Assembly: GCA_023053545.1 (NCBI GenBank)
Contig: JAKZAN010000006.1
Coordinates: 5,399,001-5,463,000, forward strand
DNA: 64,000 bases
Direction: 5' to 3'
Source of the DNA: Lepidurus packardi
Taxonomy: Eukaryota; Arthropoda; Branchiopoda; Notostraca; Triopsidae
A program made the position numbers and the translations under genes. The notes beneath the pieces were generated by a model. The model saw only the letters and a program-made list of their open reading frames with translations. It ran no database searches and was not told where the DNA came from. Below, one piece after another: positions 1 to 12,172 of the stretch. The number at the start of each line of letters is the position of its first letter. Position 1 is the first letter of the stretch.

Positions 1-3000
1 CAGGCTTTCACTCCGTTTGGGTCCCTTTAGTGCTCCGGCTGGGATTTTGCCGTGTTTTGTTGCTGTTTTTGGGGGGATCCACGTGTTCGGCCAGTCGAGG
101 TAAGAACTCGTTCGAATTTTTCCCAAAGTGGCTTTCTGGTTGCTTTCCCTAATCGAAGAGTCCGTTTTATGTTTGAACATGTTGGTTAACATGGCCATAG
201 AAGATAGATTGCTGTGAAACTGTTTAAAATAGCTCAGTTTTACAGTTTTTATTCTTATTTTATAGTTTTTATTCTTGTTCTTTTTTTTCTAGGACGTCCA
301 CGAGACCGCGAGAAAAGGGAGGGCGAAGTCTCTGAAGGTTATTGGTCGTAGGAAAGCTAAGCAAAAGGGGAGCAGAACCTGCACCTGGTCGACTGTGAGC
401 AAAATCTCCGGCTTTCCCACACTTGCTATGTCTCCAGCCGGCGAAAATGGATACATTTGAGTCTTTTCAAAAAGGGAAGTACATTTCGTGTGTTACTCTC
501 TGCTTTCATCTGCGTTCTTCTTTGTTGGGCAATTCAAACTTTTTTGTAAAAAAATGTTTGGTAGTTTCTTGAGTTTGTGCAGAGAAAGCTTCGCTAATGC
601 TAGCCACGCGAAGCTTTTGGGTTTGAAAGAATGAAACAGTTCTTGGCCAGAAGTGTTTTATTTCGGTCAAACTTGCCGCATTCAGTCATTTTTGAGTTAG
701 TTTTCATCCCAGTGAGGGTTTATTTGTTGCCCATTTCTGAGAAAGCGCCCGGAAGAGAACGTGTCGTGTTCACTGCAATTCTATTGATGCTTTTCTCGTT
801 TATTTTCGTTTTTCCTCCCGAGTGGAAGATTTGCCTTGTCATTGGAATGAAGTCGATTTTTTAAAATTAATATTTGCTTGGTCCTAGGATCTTGTGTGCT
901 TCAGACGGAAACTTTCTTCAATTCCGCGGTGTTTTCAAGATTCCCGTACTCGTCCAATGTCTCGAAGGGAAAAGGAAGATGTAAATAAGTCGACTTGGGC
1001 AACGTCGCCATCGTCTGGAACTTGAGCTCCGCGCGCAAGTTAGTACTGTGCTTTGTGTTACTTACATAATACTGATGCTTGTCTCTTTTGTTCTAGACAT
1101 CTCAGCGAAAATTAAGCTAAAGAGGACACTTCTAGATTCTTATAAGCTGCAGTTGTCAAATTCACCAGTTTCGTCCATGGCATTCATAACTGAAGGTAAA
1201 CCATTTTAAAATTAATTGAACTCATTTTCGAAAATTAACATCCCCTTGATCCATAGGCTATTGTAAGCTTGAGATAGAGGTCTGTTGCGCTAACATTCCG
1301 TATCGAAACATTGTGTGAGCTGGTCCTATCATTGTGAATGTTCTTTGAAGGGTAAGTTGTTCCCTTGATAATTTCGCTCCAAAAAGAGTTTTCCGCAGTG
1401 GATTTTTTTTTATGTATTAATGTTTTTCTCATTCCTCTTTGCTCTACTCTTCCTCTTTTGAGCCCCTAGTGCTCTTTCCTCGCTATTTAGTAGCGCAGGC
1501 GTTCCTAAAGAAGATTATCCGTTTCATCAATGGCGATTCCTCCAGCACAATACCGAAGATCATCGTCATCATCAGCTCTTCTCTCAACCCTTGCCTTGCC
1601 TTTGAGCGCCGCCGTAGCTGATCCCGTTGATGTTTCTTCACGTCGCCTTTGATTCGGATTTTGGATTCGCCCTTTCTTGTGATGGAACTGGAGACCCAGA
1701 GGGCATAAGGTATGCTAGGAGGTTTGGTTGCGGTAAATCGCTTAAAGATTTGCTGCAATCCAACTTTCTGGGGGGCAGAAAAGTTTCCGTTGCTGCATGA
1801 TTCGTTAGGTCTTTAATGGTAGCAACGGAGCTTTTCTGTTTTTTTGGGGACGTGGTTTAGGTGGATTTTGGATACCGATGGAAGTCAGGCAGGCTAGGGT
1901 TGAGTTCATCTGTGGATTGAAGAAGTGGAGTAAGTTTTTTTCTTATTTTCTGTTTATTGAATATTAATAGTTTTATTTGTAATTCAAAAAGGCTTCTCAA
2001 CCGGATTCCCTGCGTTACTACCCAAGATTATCTTCATTTGAAGCCTTTGTGAGGCTAAACTCCGTCCACTTTAGAAGAAAACGAGGATTCTTGTGAGCTG
2101 CAGTTAGCCGATTCAGCAGATTCATCTTTGATGTTCATAACGCAAGGTCCATTTTTTAATTTGAATTAACTAGATCTTTTTTATTAACATCTGCCTTGTC
2201 ATTGTCTAATAGGCTTGAGATAGAGCTCCGTATTTGGAAATACCGCGAGCAGCCCCGTTCATTTTCAGTGTGTTAAGTCTCAAACGGTAGCAACGGAGCT
2301 TCTCTGGGTTTTGGTGGGCGTGGTTCGGGTGCATTGTGGGTCCGGTGGAGGACCAGCAGGCAAGGGACGTTATATTCGGGTGTAATGATGAAGAGGCGGA
2401 GTAAGTTTTGACTTTTCATTTTTGTAATTCTCTATACTAGTGTTGTTGTTTTTATTCAAATAGGCTATCCATCGGATCTCCTGCGTTATTACTTAACAAC
2501 ATCTCAATGACATTGTGCCTTTATGTTGTTAAATGCCGGCCATTCGAAGAAAGTAAAGACATAAGAAGTAGCTCGGTTCTGGCCCTCGACCCACGTCGTA
2601 GTAGAATTCGCCAGAAGTTTCGGTTTGGCAAGCCGTTCTCTGATTCGCTACCATGGATTGACGAATCCGAACCGAAGCTGCGCAGCACTGCATGTGTTTT
2701 TCGTATCCACACCAAACCGTGTCCGGATAGGTTCAAGAGAACGAATCCACAAGTGTGTTGCCTTTGAACGGATGTGCATCCTGAAGAACTCCTATAACAT
2801 CAGTTGCTCCCTAGCCTAGCAGTTAGTGCAGACTTGCTTTTCTCCAGCGATGTTGTGAAAGCTAGTAGTGAGTTTATAGTTAAACATTACCAAGCGTGTT
2901 GAACATTAACAATCCGCTTAAGCGTTATTTTCGAAAACATTACCAATTGGATCTTCGAAAACCGTGAAGAACCCCTATAACGTCAGTTGCTCCCTAGCAA

Positions 3001-4520
3001 GCAGTTAGTGCAGACTTGCTTTTCTCCAGCGACATTGTGAAAGCTAGTAGTGAGTTTATAGTTGAACATTACCAAGCGTGTTGAACATTAACAATCCTAT
3101 TAAGTGTTATATTCGAAAACATTACCAATTGGATCTTCGAATACCTGGAGTCAATTCAAGTGCGTGTTTAAAGTGTTAAGTGTGGTGTTTGGCAAAAGGC
3201 TGGGCGGGCCTACGCCAGTAAAAAAAAAATGTGTTGGTGTTAAGTGTACTCTCTACTTCATCCGTGCCTTACATCATCTTTCGCAGTCGACTGGTGTTAA
3301 GTGTGCTCTCTACTCCATCCTTCATTCTCTCTACTTCATCCCTGCCTTACATCATCCTTCGCGGTCGACAAAATTTGCAACTTTAATCTGCTAAGCTGAT
3401 ACTATGCTACTTGGAGGTAGCTACTTAACCTTCTGTGGGAACCAGGAGAACCAGAAGGAACAGGTATGCCAGGAATTAAAGTGTTGTTGGCCGGTTAGGT
3501 CTTTTGCCGCAACTTTTAATTTCCTGGGCGGCGAAAAGTCTTGGTTGTTGCCATTCATTAGGTCTTTAATGGTAACAACGAAGCTTTTCCATGGTTAACG
3601 GGTGGTCAACGCATTTGGGGAGCCTTTACTGAAGAACGCAGCCTTGGCAGGGATGGAAGTTTCGCCCATTTGCCTGATCTTCGGGATTCCTTCATGCCCC
3701 TTCGTCAAATCCCAGTGTTTCCAAGAGTGAAAACTTTCTTCACATTCAGCGGTGTTTCCAAGATTGCCTGCGAAGCCAAAGTCAACTTTTGCAAGTCGGA
3801 GTGTTCGCGAGGTCGAGGTATAAGATAATCTTTTTCTTTCCCATGTCGTTTAGATTTTGATTCGTTTGTAAACATTTCGAACTTACTTTTTTCTACTTTA
3901 CGTTTCGTTGCAGGATCTTTGGTAACGTTAATCGACTAAAGTGGGTGGAAGGCGGCGAAAGGGGGAGGACAACTGGGTGTTATGACGTTCATACGATGTC
4001 CTGAACCGGAAATGCAGAAGTGAGGTCGACTTGACGAACGTCTCAAACGTGTGCAACTCGTGTTGTTTTTTATTTGTCCATCGAAAGTCTACAAACACAA
4101 AACTCGGCAAGTTTTCTACTTCTCCAAAGTCCTTCTCCTTTTCACATGTTTTATGCAACTTGTGTTTTTTTTTATGTGTTATCGGAAGTCTACAAACGCG
4201 AATCAGGACAAGTTGGATCCTTTTCATACGTTTTGTGTTTTCACTCGATTTGGTAGCCTTCCTCTGCGGATGTGTTTGTTCACGCGTATTTGTAAGTTTT
4301 AGACATTTTGTTTATGAATTGATTTCATGCGTACTGATATTTTTCTCTTTTCTTCTAGTTTTCGGTGGCGAAATGAAGGGGAAGAGGAAGTAATCCTGTG
4401 CCAAGAGGTCAACTTCCAACTAATCCGATTTCAGTTTAAAGGTCATGGGGAGCTTCGAAGTGACTGTTGTAACACTTTAATTTACATTTATAAGTTTTTA
4501 CTCTTCATTGTTTCTTTCAG
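1..4520 (+). repeat. Left arm of a large inverted (foldback-type) repeat element
   Basis: This stretch is matched in reverse complement by 7,600-9,420. Examples: 30-105 matches about 9,290-9,390 inverted; 145-176 matches 9,225-9,255; 1,059-1,096 matches about 8,996-9,034; 2,050-2,103 matches 8,862-8,910; 2,505-2,680 matches 8,300-8,455; 4,240-4,440 matches about 8,090-8,300. Inside the arm, modules recur in direct orientation (about 1,130-1,260 with 2,085-2,220; 1,800-2,060 with 2,270-2,500; part again at 3,545-3,590). Short open frames here (for example 2,507-2,767 and 4,031-4,393) recur degenerately in the other arm, so I do not call them genes. The left end lies at or beyond the window edge. 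Confidence 0.8.
2784..3140 (+). repeat. Two tandem copies of a ~178-bp repeat inside the left arm
   Basis: About 2,784-2,961 and 2,965-3,140 are near-identical direct copies. Both run from an AGAACTCCTATAAC/AGAACCCCTATAAC start through CAGTTAGTGCAGACTTGC to an ATTACCAATTGGATCTTCGA end. I see no counterpart in the right arm, which skips from the equivalent of about 2,680 to the equivalent of about 4,235. Either this segment was gained in the left arm or it was lost from the right one. Confidence 0.85.
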
Positions 4521-4524
4521 GCGA

Positions 4525-5953
4525 GCATCGTTGAGGTCTTCACTATGGCGGTGGCTAACCTTAGACAGCAGTGGCGGTCTTTGGCGGGCAATTCCTTTTG
4601 AAAACATCGTTGGAGGTTTTCATTAGGGCGGTGGCTAACCATAGACAGCAGTGGCGGTCTTTGGCGGGCAATTCCTTTTGAAAACATCGTTGGAGGTTCT
4701 CATTAGGGCGGTGGCTAACCATAGACAGCAGTGGCGGTCTTTGGCGGGCAATTCCTTTTGAAAACATCGTTGGAGGTTTTCATTAGGGCGGTGGCTAACC
4801 ATAGACAGCAGTGGCGGTCTTTGGCGGGCAATTCATGATGAAAACATCGTTGGAGGTTCTCATTGTGATGGTGGCTAACCTTAGACAGTTGTGGCGGTCT
4901 TTGGCGGGCAATTCCTTTTGAAAACATCGTTGGAGGTTTTCATTAGGTCGGTGGCTAACCATAGACAGCAGTGGCGGTCTTTGGCGGGCAATTCCTTTTG
5001 AAAACATCGTTGGAGGTTTTCATTAGGGCGGTGGCTAACCATAGACAGCAGTGGCGGTCTTTGGCGGGCAATTCCTTTTGAAAACATCGTTGGAGGTTTT
5101 CATTAGGGCGGTGGCTAACCATAGACAGCAGTGGCGGTCTTTGGCGGGCAATTCCTTTTGAAAACATCGTTGGAGGTTTTCATTAGGGCGGTGGCTAACC
5201 ATAGACAGCAGTGGCGGTCTTTGGCGGGCAATTCATGATGAAAACATCGTTGGAGGTTCTCATTGTGATGGTGGCTAACCTTAGACAGTTGTGGCGGTCT
5301 TTGGCGGGCAATTCCTTTTGAAAACATCGTTGGAGGTTTTCATTAGGTCGGTGGCTAACCATAGACAGCAGTGGCGGTCTTTGGCGGGCAATTCCTTTTG
5401 AAAACATCGTTGGAGGTTTTCATTAGGGCGGTGGCTAACCATAGACAGCAGTGGCGGTCTTTGGCGGGCAATTCCTTTTGAAAACATCGTTGGAGGTTTT
5501 CATTAGGGCGGTGGCTAACCATAGACAGCAGTGGCGGTCTTTGGCGGGCAATTCATGATGAAAACATCGTTGGAGGTTCTCATTGTGATGGTGGCTAACC
5601 TTAGACAGTTGTGGCGGTCTTTGGCGGGCAATTCCTTTTGAAAACATCGTTGGAGGTTTTCATTAGGTCGGTGGCTAACCATAGACAGCAGTGGCGGTCT
5701 TTGGCGGGCAATTCCTTTTGAAAACATCGTTGGAGGTTTTCATTAGGGCGGTGGCTAACCATAGACAGCAGTGGCGGTCTTTGGCGGGCAATTCCTTTTG
5801 AAAACATCGTTGGAGGTTTTCATTAGGGCGGTGGCTAACCATAGACAGCAGTGGCGGTCTTTGGCGGGCAATTCATGATGAAAACATCGTTGGAGGTTTT
5901 CATTAGGGAGGTCGCTAACCTAAGACAGCAGTGGCGGTCTTTGGCGGGCCATT
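4525..5953 (+). repeat. 80-bp minisatellite, about 18 tandem units
   Basis: The unit is exactly 80 bp, with the core GGCGGTCTTTGGCGGGCAAT followed by TGAAAACATCGTTGGAGG. Most units are identical. A variant carrying ATTCATGATG starts at 4,831, 5,231, 5,551 and 5,871 (spacing 400, 320, 320), and each of the first three is followed by a TTAGACAGTT variant unit, giving a higher-order structure. Because 80 is not a multiple of 3, no frame stays open through the array; the repeated 68-70 residue open frames on the minus strand are artefacts. One inverted copy lies at about 7,610-7,700 in the right arm. Confidence 0.95.
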
Positions 5954-6746
5954 CGAACGTTATTAATATCTACGACCTGTTCAAACCAAGCAAATGGAAC
6001 ATGGTCACCAGAGCTCTACATCTACATGTTCAAGCCTGAAGAACTCCTACCCAAGAAGGATTTCTGCCATCTTTGAAGTTCCTGCAAGTCCCGGATCATC
6101 ACTGAAAAGCCTCAGGAATCTACTTTGACGATCGTCACTCCGATGGGTTCCAGATTTACGCCGATTAAACTATACGCTTTCGGCTACCAGATCAAGATTC
6201 AAGAGCGTAAACCTTAACGGAAAAGCTGTATTTCATTCTTGTCCGCTTTTTTTTGAGCGACCCCGAGCGAGTGCTGTCCAACATCAACAGAGCCGAAACT
6301 CCTTTGCGCTGATGTTCCTCTTCAATGTTTATTTATTTCCTACACTTAATTTTCTTTGAAATCGAAGAAAATTCAAGACCATTTTTTCAATTTTTTTAGT
6401 GTTTCAAACTACGTTAACAATAATGTATGAGAACTTGTATTTGTGAGCTTTTAATAAAAATACTGTAAAGCAAACATATGGTGATTATTTCGAACTATTT
6501 TGACTCACAATCCAAAATTAAGGAAGGCTTTTTTTATTACACTTTTCAGTACAATACAAAGGAATAGATATAATGCAAACTTTTAGAGAATACAAGTCAT
6601 GGCAATGGGCAAACCGTCAAATTTATATAAATCGAACAAAAGATGGATGCCCTCACACCCTACCACCACCACACCCTACCCTCACACTGTACATTGGCTC
6701 AGTTCATAGTTGTATTTATAGATGTTTCAACGACTATTATATATAA
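5954..6746. other. Loop of the foldback element, no gene recognised
   Basis: This non-inverted sequence lies between the minisatellite and the SINE-like insertion. It is AT-rich towards 6,300-6,600. I see no conserved coding frame and no repeat shared with the arms. Confidence 0.5.
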
Positions 6747-7310
6747 GCCCATGACCGCGTGGATAACACGCACGACTGGGGACCCAAAGGTCCTCGGTTC
6801 GATTCCCGGTCGTGGCAGTTTATTTCGTCGAAAATACGAAATATTAATTGGCTCCCTTTCCCTGTACCAAATGCCTTCCCGGCAAGGTTCCTATTCCCAT
6901 ATTCGAAATTGTGATGCTTCGGCATTACGAGCTAGAATATCGAGGATAGGAAACCGAGCAGGGGAGGGAGTTGGGAACAGGGAAAGGGGCGAGGCTTTCA
7001 ATTTTTGACGATTTTTCAAGGGGACCCCCTTGATCGTGCAGGGATCCTTATGGAAAATAGCCCAGAAAACGCTTCGAAATCTCGAAAAAGAGCCACGCCC
7101 CCTTTTTGGTCCAATCCACCAATAGGATTCGTCCATTTCGGAAACCACGCCCCCATTTTTAGCGGATTTTTTGAAAAATCACGCAAAAATATTTAAAATT
7201 TGAATTTTTATTGCAAAATTGGCAAATAATACAAAAAGGACATTTTTGGAAACTAGATTTTACGGGGAACTTTTTGGTACAACAAATAAAAAAAAAAAAA
7301 AAAATAAATA
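6747..7310 (+). mobile_element. tRNA-derived SINE-like element
   Basis: The first ~71 bases (6,747-6,817) resemble a tRNA. The 5' GCC(C)ATGA can pair with the 3' TCGTGGC as a seven-base acceptor stem with one inserted base. An A-box-like TGACCGCGTGG is followed by a consensus B box, GGTTCGATTCC, at 6,796-6,806. The T-stem has one mismatch and the anticodon arm is poor, so this is unlikely to be a working tRNA gene. About 480 bases of unrelated body follow, ending in an A-rich tail near 7,285-7,310. The tRNA head, non-tRNA body and A tail are the SINE arrangement. The 3' boundary is approximate, and no second copy is visible in the window. Confidence 0.6.
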
Positions 7311-7475
7311 AATAAGACAAAATAAATAATAAGAATAATATATAATAATAATATAATATATAATAAATAATAAAATATAATAATAAAATATATAATAATA
7401 AAATATAATAATAAATAATAATAATAATATAAAATAATAATTAAGACAAACAAATAAGGCTTCCAGTGGGAAGCA
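7284..7475. repeat. A-rich / AATAAT microsatellite
   Basis: A run of A is followed by imperfect AAT, AATA and TAATA repeats. It directly follows the SINE-like body and probably grew from its poly-A tail. The apparent hydrophobic open frames on the minus strand are low-complexity artefacts. Confidence 0.9.
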
Positions 7476-7599
7476 AAACATCTCATTTGCACAATATTAG
7501 AATGCAATTTTTAGATATAAGAAATAATCGTAATCTACACAAAATGACACAAAACCTTAAAAGAATAGCATTGTTTTTCTTGAATTCCGTGATCTTGAG

Positions 7600-9420
7600 T
7601 CTTGCGTCCGTGAATTGCCCGCCAAAGACCGCCACTGCTGTCTAAAGCCACCGACATAATGAAAACCTCAACGATGTTTTCAATAGGAATTGCCCGCACT
7701 ACACTGCACTTCACCACTTCGAACTAGATCTTAAAATTAAAGATTTATCTTACAAATTAAATCTTAAAACTAAATCTTAAAATTAAGAAAATAAATTAAA
7801 AGTCAAGTCAGTTGAAACTCAGTCAACTGAAATCCTGAAGTACTAGGAGAACGGCGAATCTAAAGCGTGACTTGGGGAAAAGTGAAGAAAATTAAAAAGA
7901 AAACTCAACAATACAAACTGCATGCAAATCGGCTCTTTGCTACCCGCTTCGAAATCTTGTTATCCATATTCGACTTCGATCCAAATAGCCTTCTATTTGC
8001 TAGCCTGAAAGAAACAATGAGTAGTAAAAACTTACAAATGTAAAATTAAAAGCGTTACTACCATCACTCCGAAGGTCCCCATGACGTTTAAACTGAAATC
8101 TGATTCGTTAGGAGATGCTGACCTCCTGGCACAGGATTACTTCCTCTTCCCCTTCATTTTGCCACCGAAAACTAGAAGAAAAGAGAAAAATATCAGTACA
8201 AATTCATAAACAAAATATTTAAAACTTACAAACAAGTGTGAACAAACACATCCGCAGAGGAAGGCTCCCAAAACGAGTGAAAACACAAAACGTATGAAAA
8301 GCTGCGCAGCTTCGGTTTCGTCAATCCATGGTAGCGAATCAGAGAACGGCTTGCCAAACCGAAACTTGTGGCGAATTCGAGGGCCAGAACGGAGCCACTT
8401 CTTATGTCTTGGCTTTCTTCTAATGGACGGCATTTAACATAAATTCAGAATGTCATTGAGATGTTGTTAAGTAATAACGCAGGCGTTCCAATGGATAGCC
8501 TATTTGAATAGAAACAACAACACTAGTATAGAGAATAAAAAAAAATAACAAGTCAAAACTTACTCCGCCTGTTCAGCACCACACCCGAATATAACAACCC
8601 TTTCCTGCTGGTCCTCCACAGGCCCCACAATGCACCCGAACCACGCCCACCAAAACCCAGAGAAGCTCCGTTGCTACGGTTGAAGACTTAACACACTCGT
8701 GGTATTTCCCAATGCGAAATATTAGCACAACGGAGCTCTAACTCAAGCCTACTGGACAATGAAAAAGCAGATATTAATACAAAAAGATCGAGTTCATTCA
8801 AACTAAAAAATGGACCTTGCGTAACGAACATCAAAGACGAATCTGGTAATTGCGGCTCACAAGTTTCCTCGTCTTCTTCAAAAGTGGGTGGAGTTTAGCG
8901 TCAGAAAGGCTTCAAATGGCTCTAATCTTGGGTAGTCACGCAGTGAATCCAGTTGAAAGCCTTCCCTTCGTTTTCGCTCCGAGAATTCTAGAACAAAAGA
9001 GACAAGCATCAGTATTACGTCAAAAGTATCAGGAGAAAAACACCCTTCTGCTGGTTCGTTTGTGCCTTGGGGGTGTTCAGTGAGTCTCTACTAGTTGATA
9101 CTAGATGGCACAGTTTGTAGGGTTTATTGCAGCTTGCAGCGTGTAGATGGCGCAGCAGCTTGTAGTGTTTAGTGCAGCTTTAGCGCATAGATAGCGCAGC
9201 TTGTAGATGGCGCAGCTTGCAAACATAAAATGGACTCTTCGATTGGGGAAAGAAACCAGAAAGCCACACAAAAAATTCCCATAAGTTCTTACCCGAATGA
9301 GCGAACACGTGGATCCTCCCCCAAAACAGCAAACATCTTGAAAACACGGCAAAATCGCAGCCGGATTCCACCACACTCTTCAACTCCGGGCATATCTGGT
9401 TCTCCTGGCGGCTCACACAG
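7600..9420 (-). repeat. Right arm of the foldback-type inverted repeat
   Basis: Read on the minus strand, this reproduces the left arm in shortened form. The outermost part (9,270-9,420) matches left 30-105 and also the 3,435-3,480 module; the innermost part (about 7,610-7,700) matches one unit of the 80-bp minisatellite. The equivalent of left 2,680-4,235 is missing, which joins two left-arm segments in one frame at 8,137-8,433. A block at about 9,098-9,225 with repeated GATGGCGCAGC-like motifs is absent from the left arm. I see no conserved protein. Confidence 0.8.
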
Positions 9421-11247
9421 CACATGAAATAATAGCTGTCTCCCCACAGCCTCAGCTTAGCAGAACAGGAAGAGGTAATGGATGAGCACCACACGCTTAA
9501 CACGTTGTAATACTATCACTCACTGTGAAATGAGGCACCGTCTAATAAATAGAAAAGGAACTTTTAGTAAATACCGTTCAGGTTTAAGCACAACTTTGTA
9601 AGTGTAGTAAGCTTTGGCCAGTTTAAATTGAGTCACTAAAACAGTAAGTCACCCCACCCGACTTGACACATCAAAAAAGAAACTGGAAAATAGCTAAAAT
9701 AGAAAATCGGATTTCGTGAAAAATAGAAAGAGCAAATCGTTGTCTGACTAGAGGAAATGGAAGGCACTACGAGAACTTGACACTAATGGCAATATGTAGC
9801 CAACGTGGAGCGAAGAAACTTGAAAACGTTCGAAAAATTGTTCGAAACCTACTGACGCTAACCCTCGGGAGTTATGTCGAAAATGCTCAATATTACTACT
9901 TTTAATGAGCAAACTGTGAGAATATGCATGCTGCTTGCAAACTATACAAGTGTTAGATGCTTTCACTTTGATACAGGTCGGATGGGAGTCGATAAACTTG
10001 AAATAAAACGGGAGCAAAATACCTGACGTGTAGAAGGTTCGAGTTTTGTTCGCAGACGAGATTAATTCCGTCGTCTCGGCAAGCACCGACAAGCACCGAC
10101 AGAGGGCTGTACCCATTCGCCAGAAACCATGGCAACGTTACGAGCATCGTGATTGGGCACTGCGTTGGGTGAGTGTGTTTGAACTCCATATTCTGACATT
10201 TTGCGTGTTAGCAATACTATCCCCACCCCCCAAAACATGAAGGAAAATACAAATAATTTGAAGGAAAATACAAATATAAAAATCACTTACCAAAAAATTA
10301 ACAAATCGGAGGAGGGAAAGCATCGCACACCACACGACAGGTTCAAGTCTTGACGAATATCTGCGATCCCTGCGATACCCAAATCAGAAAGTTACGAAAG
10401 TTAAACAACACCTATGGAAAATACGTTTGGTCTGAAATTAATGTAAACACATGTAGATTGTATTACCAAGAGATGGGTGAATTTGGCACAAATTCTTCCA
10501 GCGTTAAAACTGCACAATCCAATTTCCGTAATCTTGGTCGTAGCACAATCTTGGCCGTAAACACAAGGACGCCATGTTTCTAACCCTCTCAGGACCCAAC
10601 TAGTATATGGCGTTCACTAAATCTGTTTATTGCCTAAAGACATAGAGATTAAAACATTACAATTGTCTGTTTTTAACGTAATAAACTTTAGGAATGGAAC
10701 ACCACACTCAAAACACGCCCAAACTCCACAAAAAAAGCTAACTTAATGCTTGTGGTATCAATGGGAGTGTTGTGCGTACTTATAAATACAGTAAGACTTC
10801 CAAATTTAACTTCAAACCACACACTATCCTACAAGTTAATTACAACACATTTTTCACTACAAACAAAACGTTCGGCTGCGGGAGAGCGACTGAGACAAGG
10901 CATGACAAGGCTGCAACTGGGACGGCGCGCCCCTTGCGGCCATTTTAGGAGCGCGCGCTATTTAAATCCGATGGAACTGAAGGAACAACAATTCTTTAGT
11001 AGAGCCCTGGTCTTTCAAATAAAATTCCATTGGCTATGTTTGAAATGCAACCTAAACACGACTTTAGTAACTAGATGTATCATGTTGGAAAATTAACCTA
11101 GATTCTTGACCATTTCTGAATGCTAGTAAAGATGTAATAAGTTATTAGAAATTCCACCAAATATGTATTTAATTTAATAGTTTTATAAATACCTATTTTT
11201 TTCACAAGATTTCCATGTAATCTCTGGATACATTTAAAAAGAACGCT
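9421..11247. other. Intergenic stretch, no recognised gene
   Basis: The open frames here (for example the minus-strand frame at 9,748-10,116) look like no family I know and lack convincing splice partners. The segment 10,870-10,985 is locally GC-rich, with GGCGCGCC, GCGCGCGC and a GCCATTTT motif followed by CTATTTAAAT. It could be a promoter, but no associated coding exon is visible. Confidence 0.4.
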
Positions 11248-11836
11248 TTAATGTTTCGTACTGCTGCTCGGTTTGATCTCTGGATCGTGGTACTTGTCTA
11301 AAGAAGCTAGTACTCTGCGGCTCAAAACATCCCATTCGGCAGCGTTAAAAGGCCACGGTAAGTTAACCTCCTTCTCTACTTGGTACTTCTTCAAAACGCC
11401 GTTCCAGGCGGCCACGCTCTTGGTAACCAGTGCCCCCACAGTCATGAGGATCAGCACGAAGTACGCGACGCAGACAAAGGGCACTAGCATGTCTCCCGCT
11501 ACTGCTCCAAAAGTACCAGCTACATTTTGCGGCGTGTACAGCGTGACTTGGTTCCCGTTGAGGTACGATGCGTACTCTACGTCATGACTTACTGGGTATC
11601 TCAAACCCCCACCAGGATGATAAAACTGGTCCATGGCAGCCGCAACAGCTTGCGTATTGGAATTGTAGTCGACCAAACTCAAATACTTGTTGAAACCTCC
11701 TTGTAAATCCTTCAATAACCCTCCCCAGGCCGCCATGACCAACGCACACAGCAGACCCAGCAAAGACCTTAAATCCCGTAAAAATTATCAGCGAATTTCT
11801 AATAATAAAATTATAATTAATTTACCAGAGAGACAT
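11248..11836 (-). CDS. Small membrane protein of unknown family, 176 aa, two exons
   Basis: The minus-strand model is exon 1 at 11,836-11,826 (11 bases) and exon 2 at 11,767-11,248, with GT/AG borders and a split TG|G codon, ending in TGA-type termination at 11,248. The tiny first exon supplies MSLW and completes a hydrophobic N-terminus (residues 1-18) that reads as a signal peptide or anchor. A second hydrophobic segment lies near residues 100-120 (core FVLILMTVGAL). The C-terminus is charged and ends in serines and lysine. It is divergent with the gene at 12,173, with 336 bp between the start codons, so the two may share a control region. I do not recognise the family. Its small size, TM layout and pairing suggest a lineage-specific membrane protein. 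Confidence 0.7.
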
Positions 11837-12084
11837 GGTAGTAGAGGTCACTTTCCTTCCGTCTCGACAATCACCTGATGGAAAACTGACCACAAAGTAG
11901 ACCTTCCTACTCACCTCTAGTGCCACAGTTCCGCATTCCCTCGTTCTAACGGAATCTTTACCCTATCTGACCTTTGACTTGTGAAGACACGGGCCAGTAG
12001 GCTAAACTACCGTGGGCCTGAACGGTCCAGGAAAGGTCAAGTGACGTTGAGCCGGAGTTGACGTTTGCACCTTTTCATCTCACG

Positions 12085-12090
12085 TATAAA
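12085..12090 (+). promoter_or_regulatory. TATA box of the small secreted/membrane gene at 12,173
   Basis: TATAAA in the context CACGTATAAAGG lies 83 bp upstream of the start codon. This puts a transcription start near 12,115-12,120, close to CTCAAAGCAGTAGACC. The spacing suits a classic TATA promoter; no experimental support is available. Confidence 0.55.
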
Positions 12091-12172
12091 GGTCCTCTTT
12101 CCTCTTAATGCTCAAAGCAGTAGACCCCAGCATCTTCATCGTGAGGCACTTTTAAGTTAGTTTAATTCAAGA

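Noticed and set aside
2507..2767. Open frame with RQKFRFGKPFSDSLPWIDES, also present in the right arm at 8,137-8,433
   Set aside because: It recurs in both arms only because the arms are homologous. Flanks are degenerate, the two copies join different continuations, and no family is recognised.
4561..5807. Series of 68-70 residue minus-strand open frames over the minisatellite
   Set aside because: They are shifted copies of one 80-bp repeat. The period is not a multiple of three, so no continuous protein is possible.
4525..5953. CRISPR array
   Set aside because: The whole 80-bp unit repeats with no unique spacers, and the DNA is eukaryotic.
6747..6817. Functional tRNA gene
   Set aside because: There is a base inserted in the acceptor side, a T-stem mismatch and no clear anticodon loop; an A-tailed body follows, so it is better read as a SINE head.
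7253..7507. Hydrophobic minus-strand open frame
   Set aside because: It is a translation of an AATAAT microsatellite.
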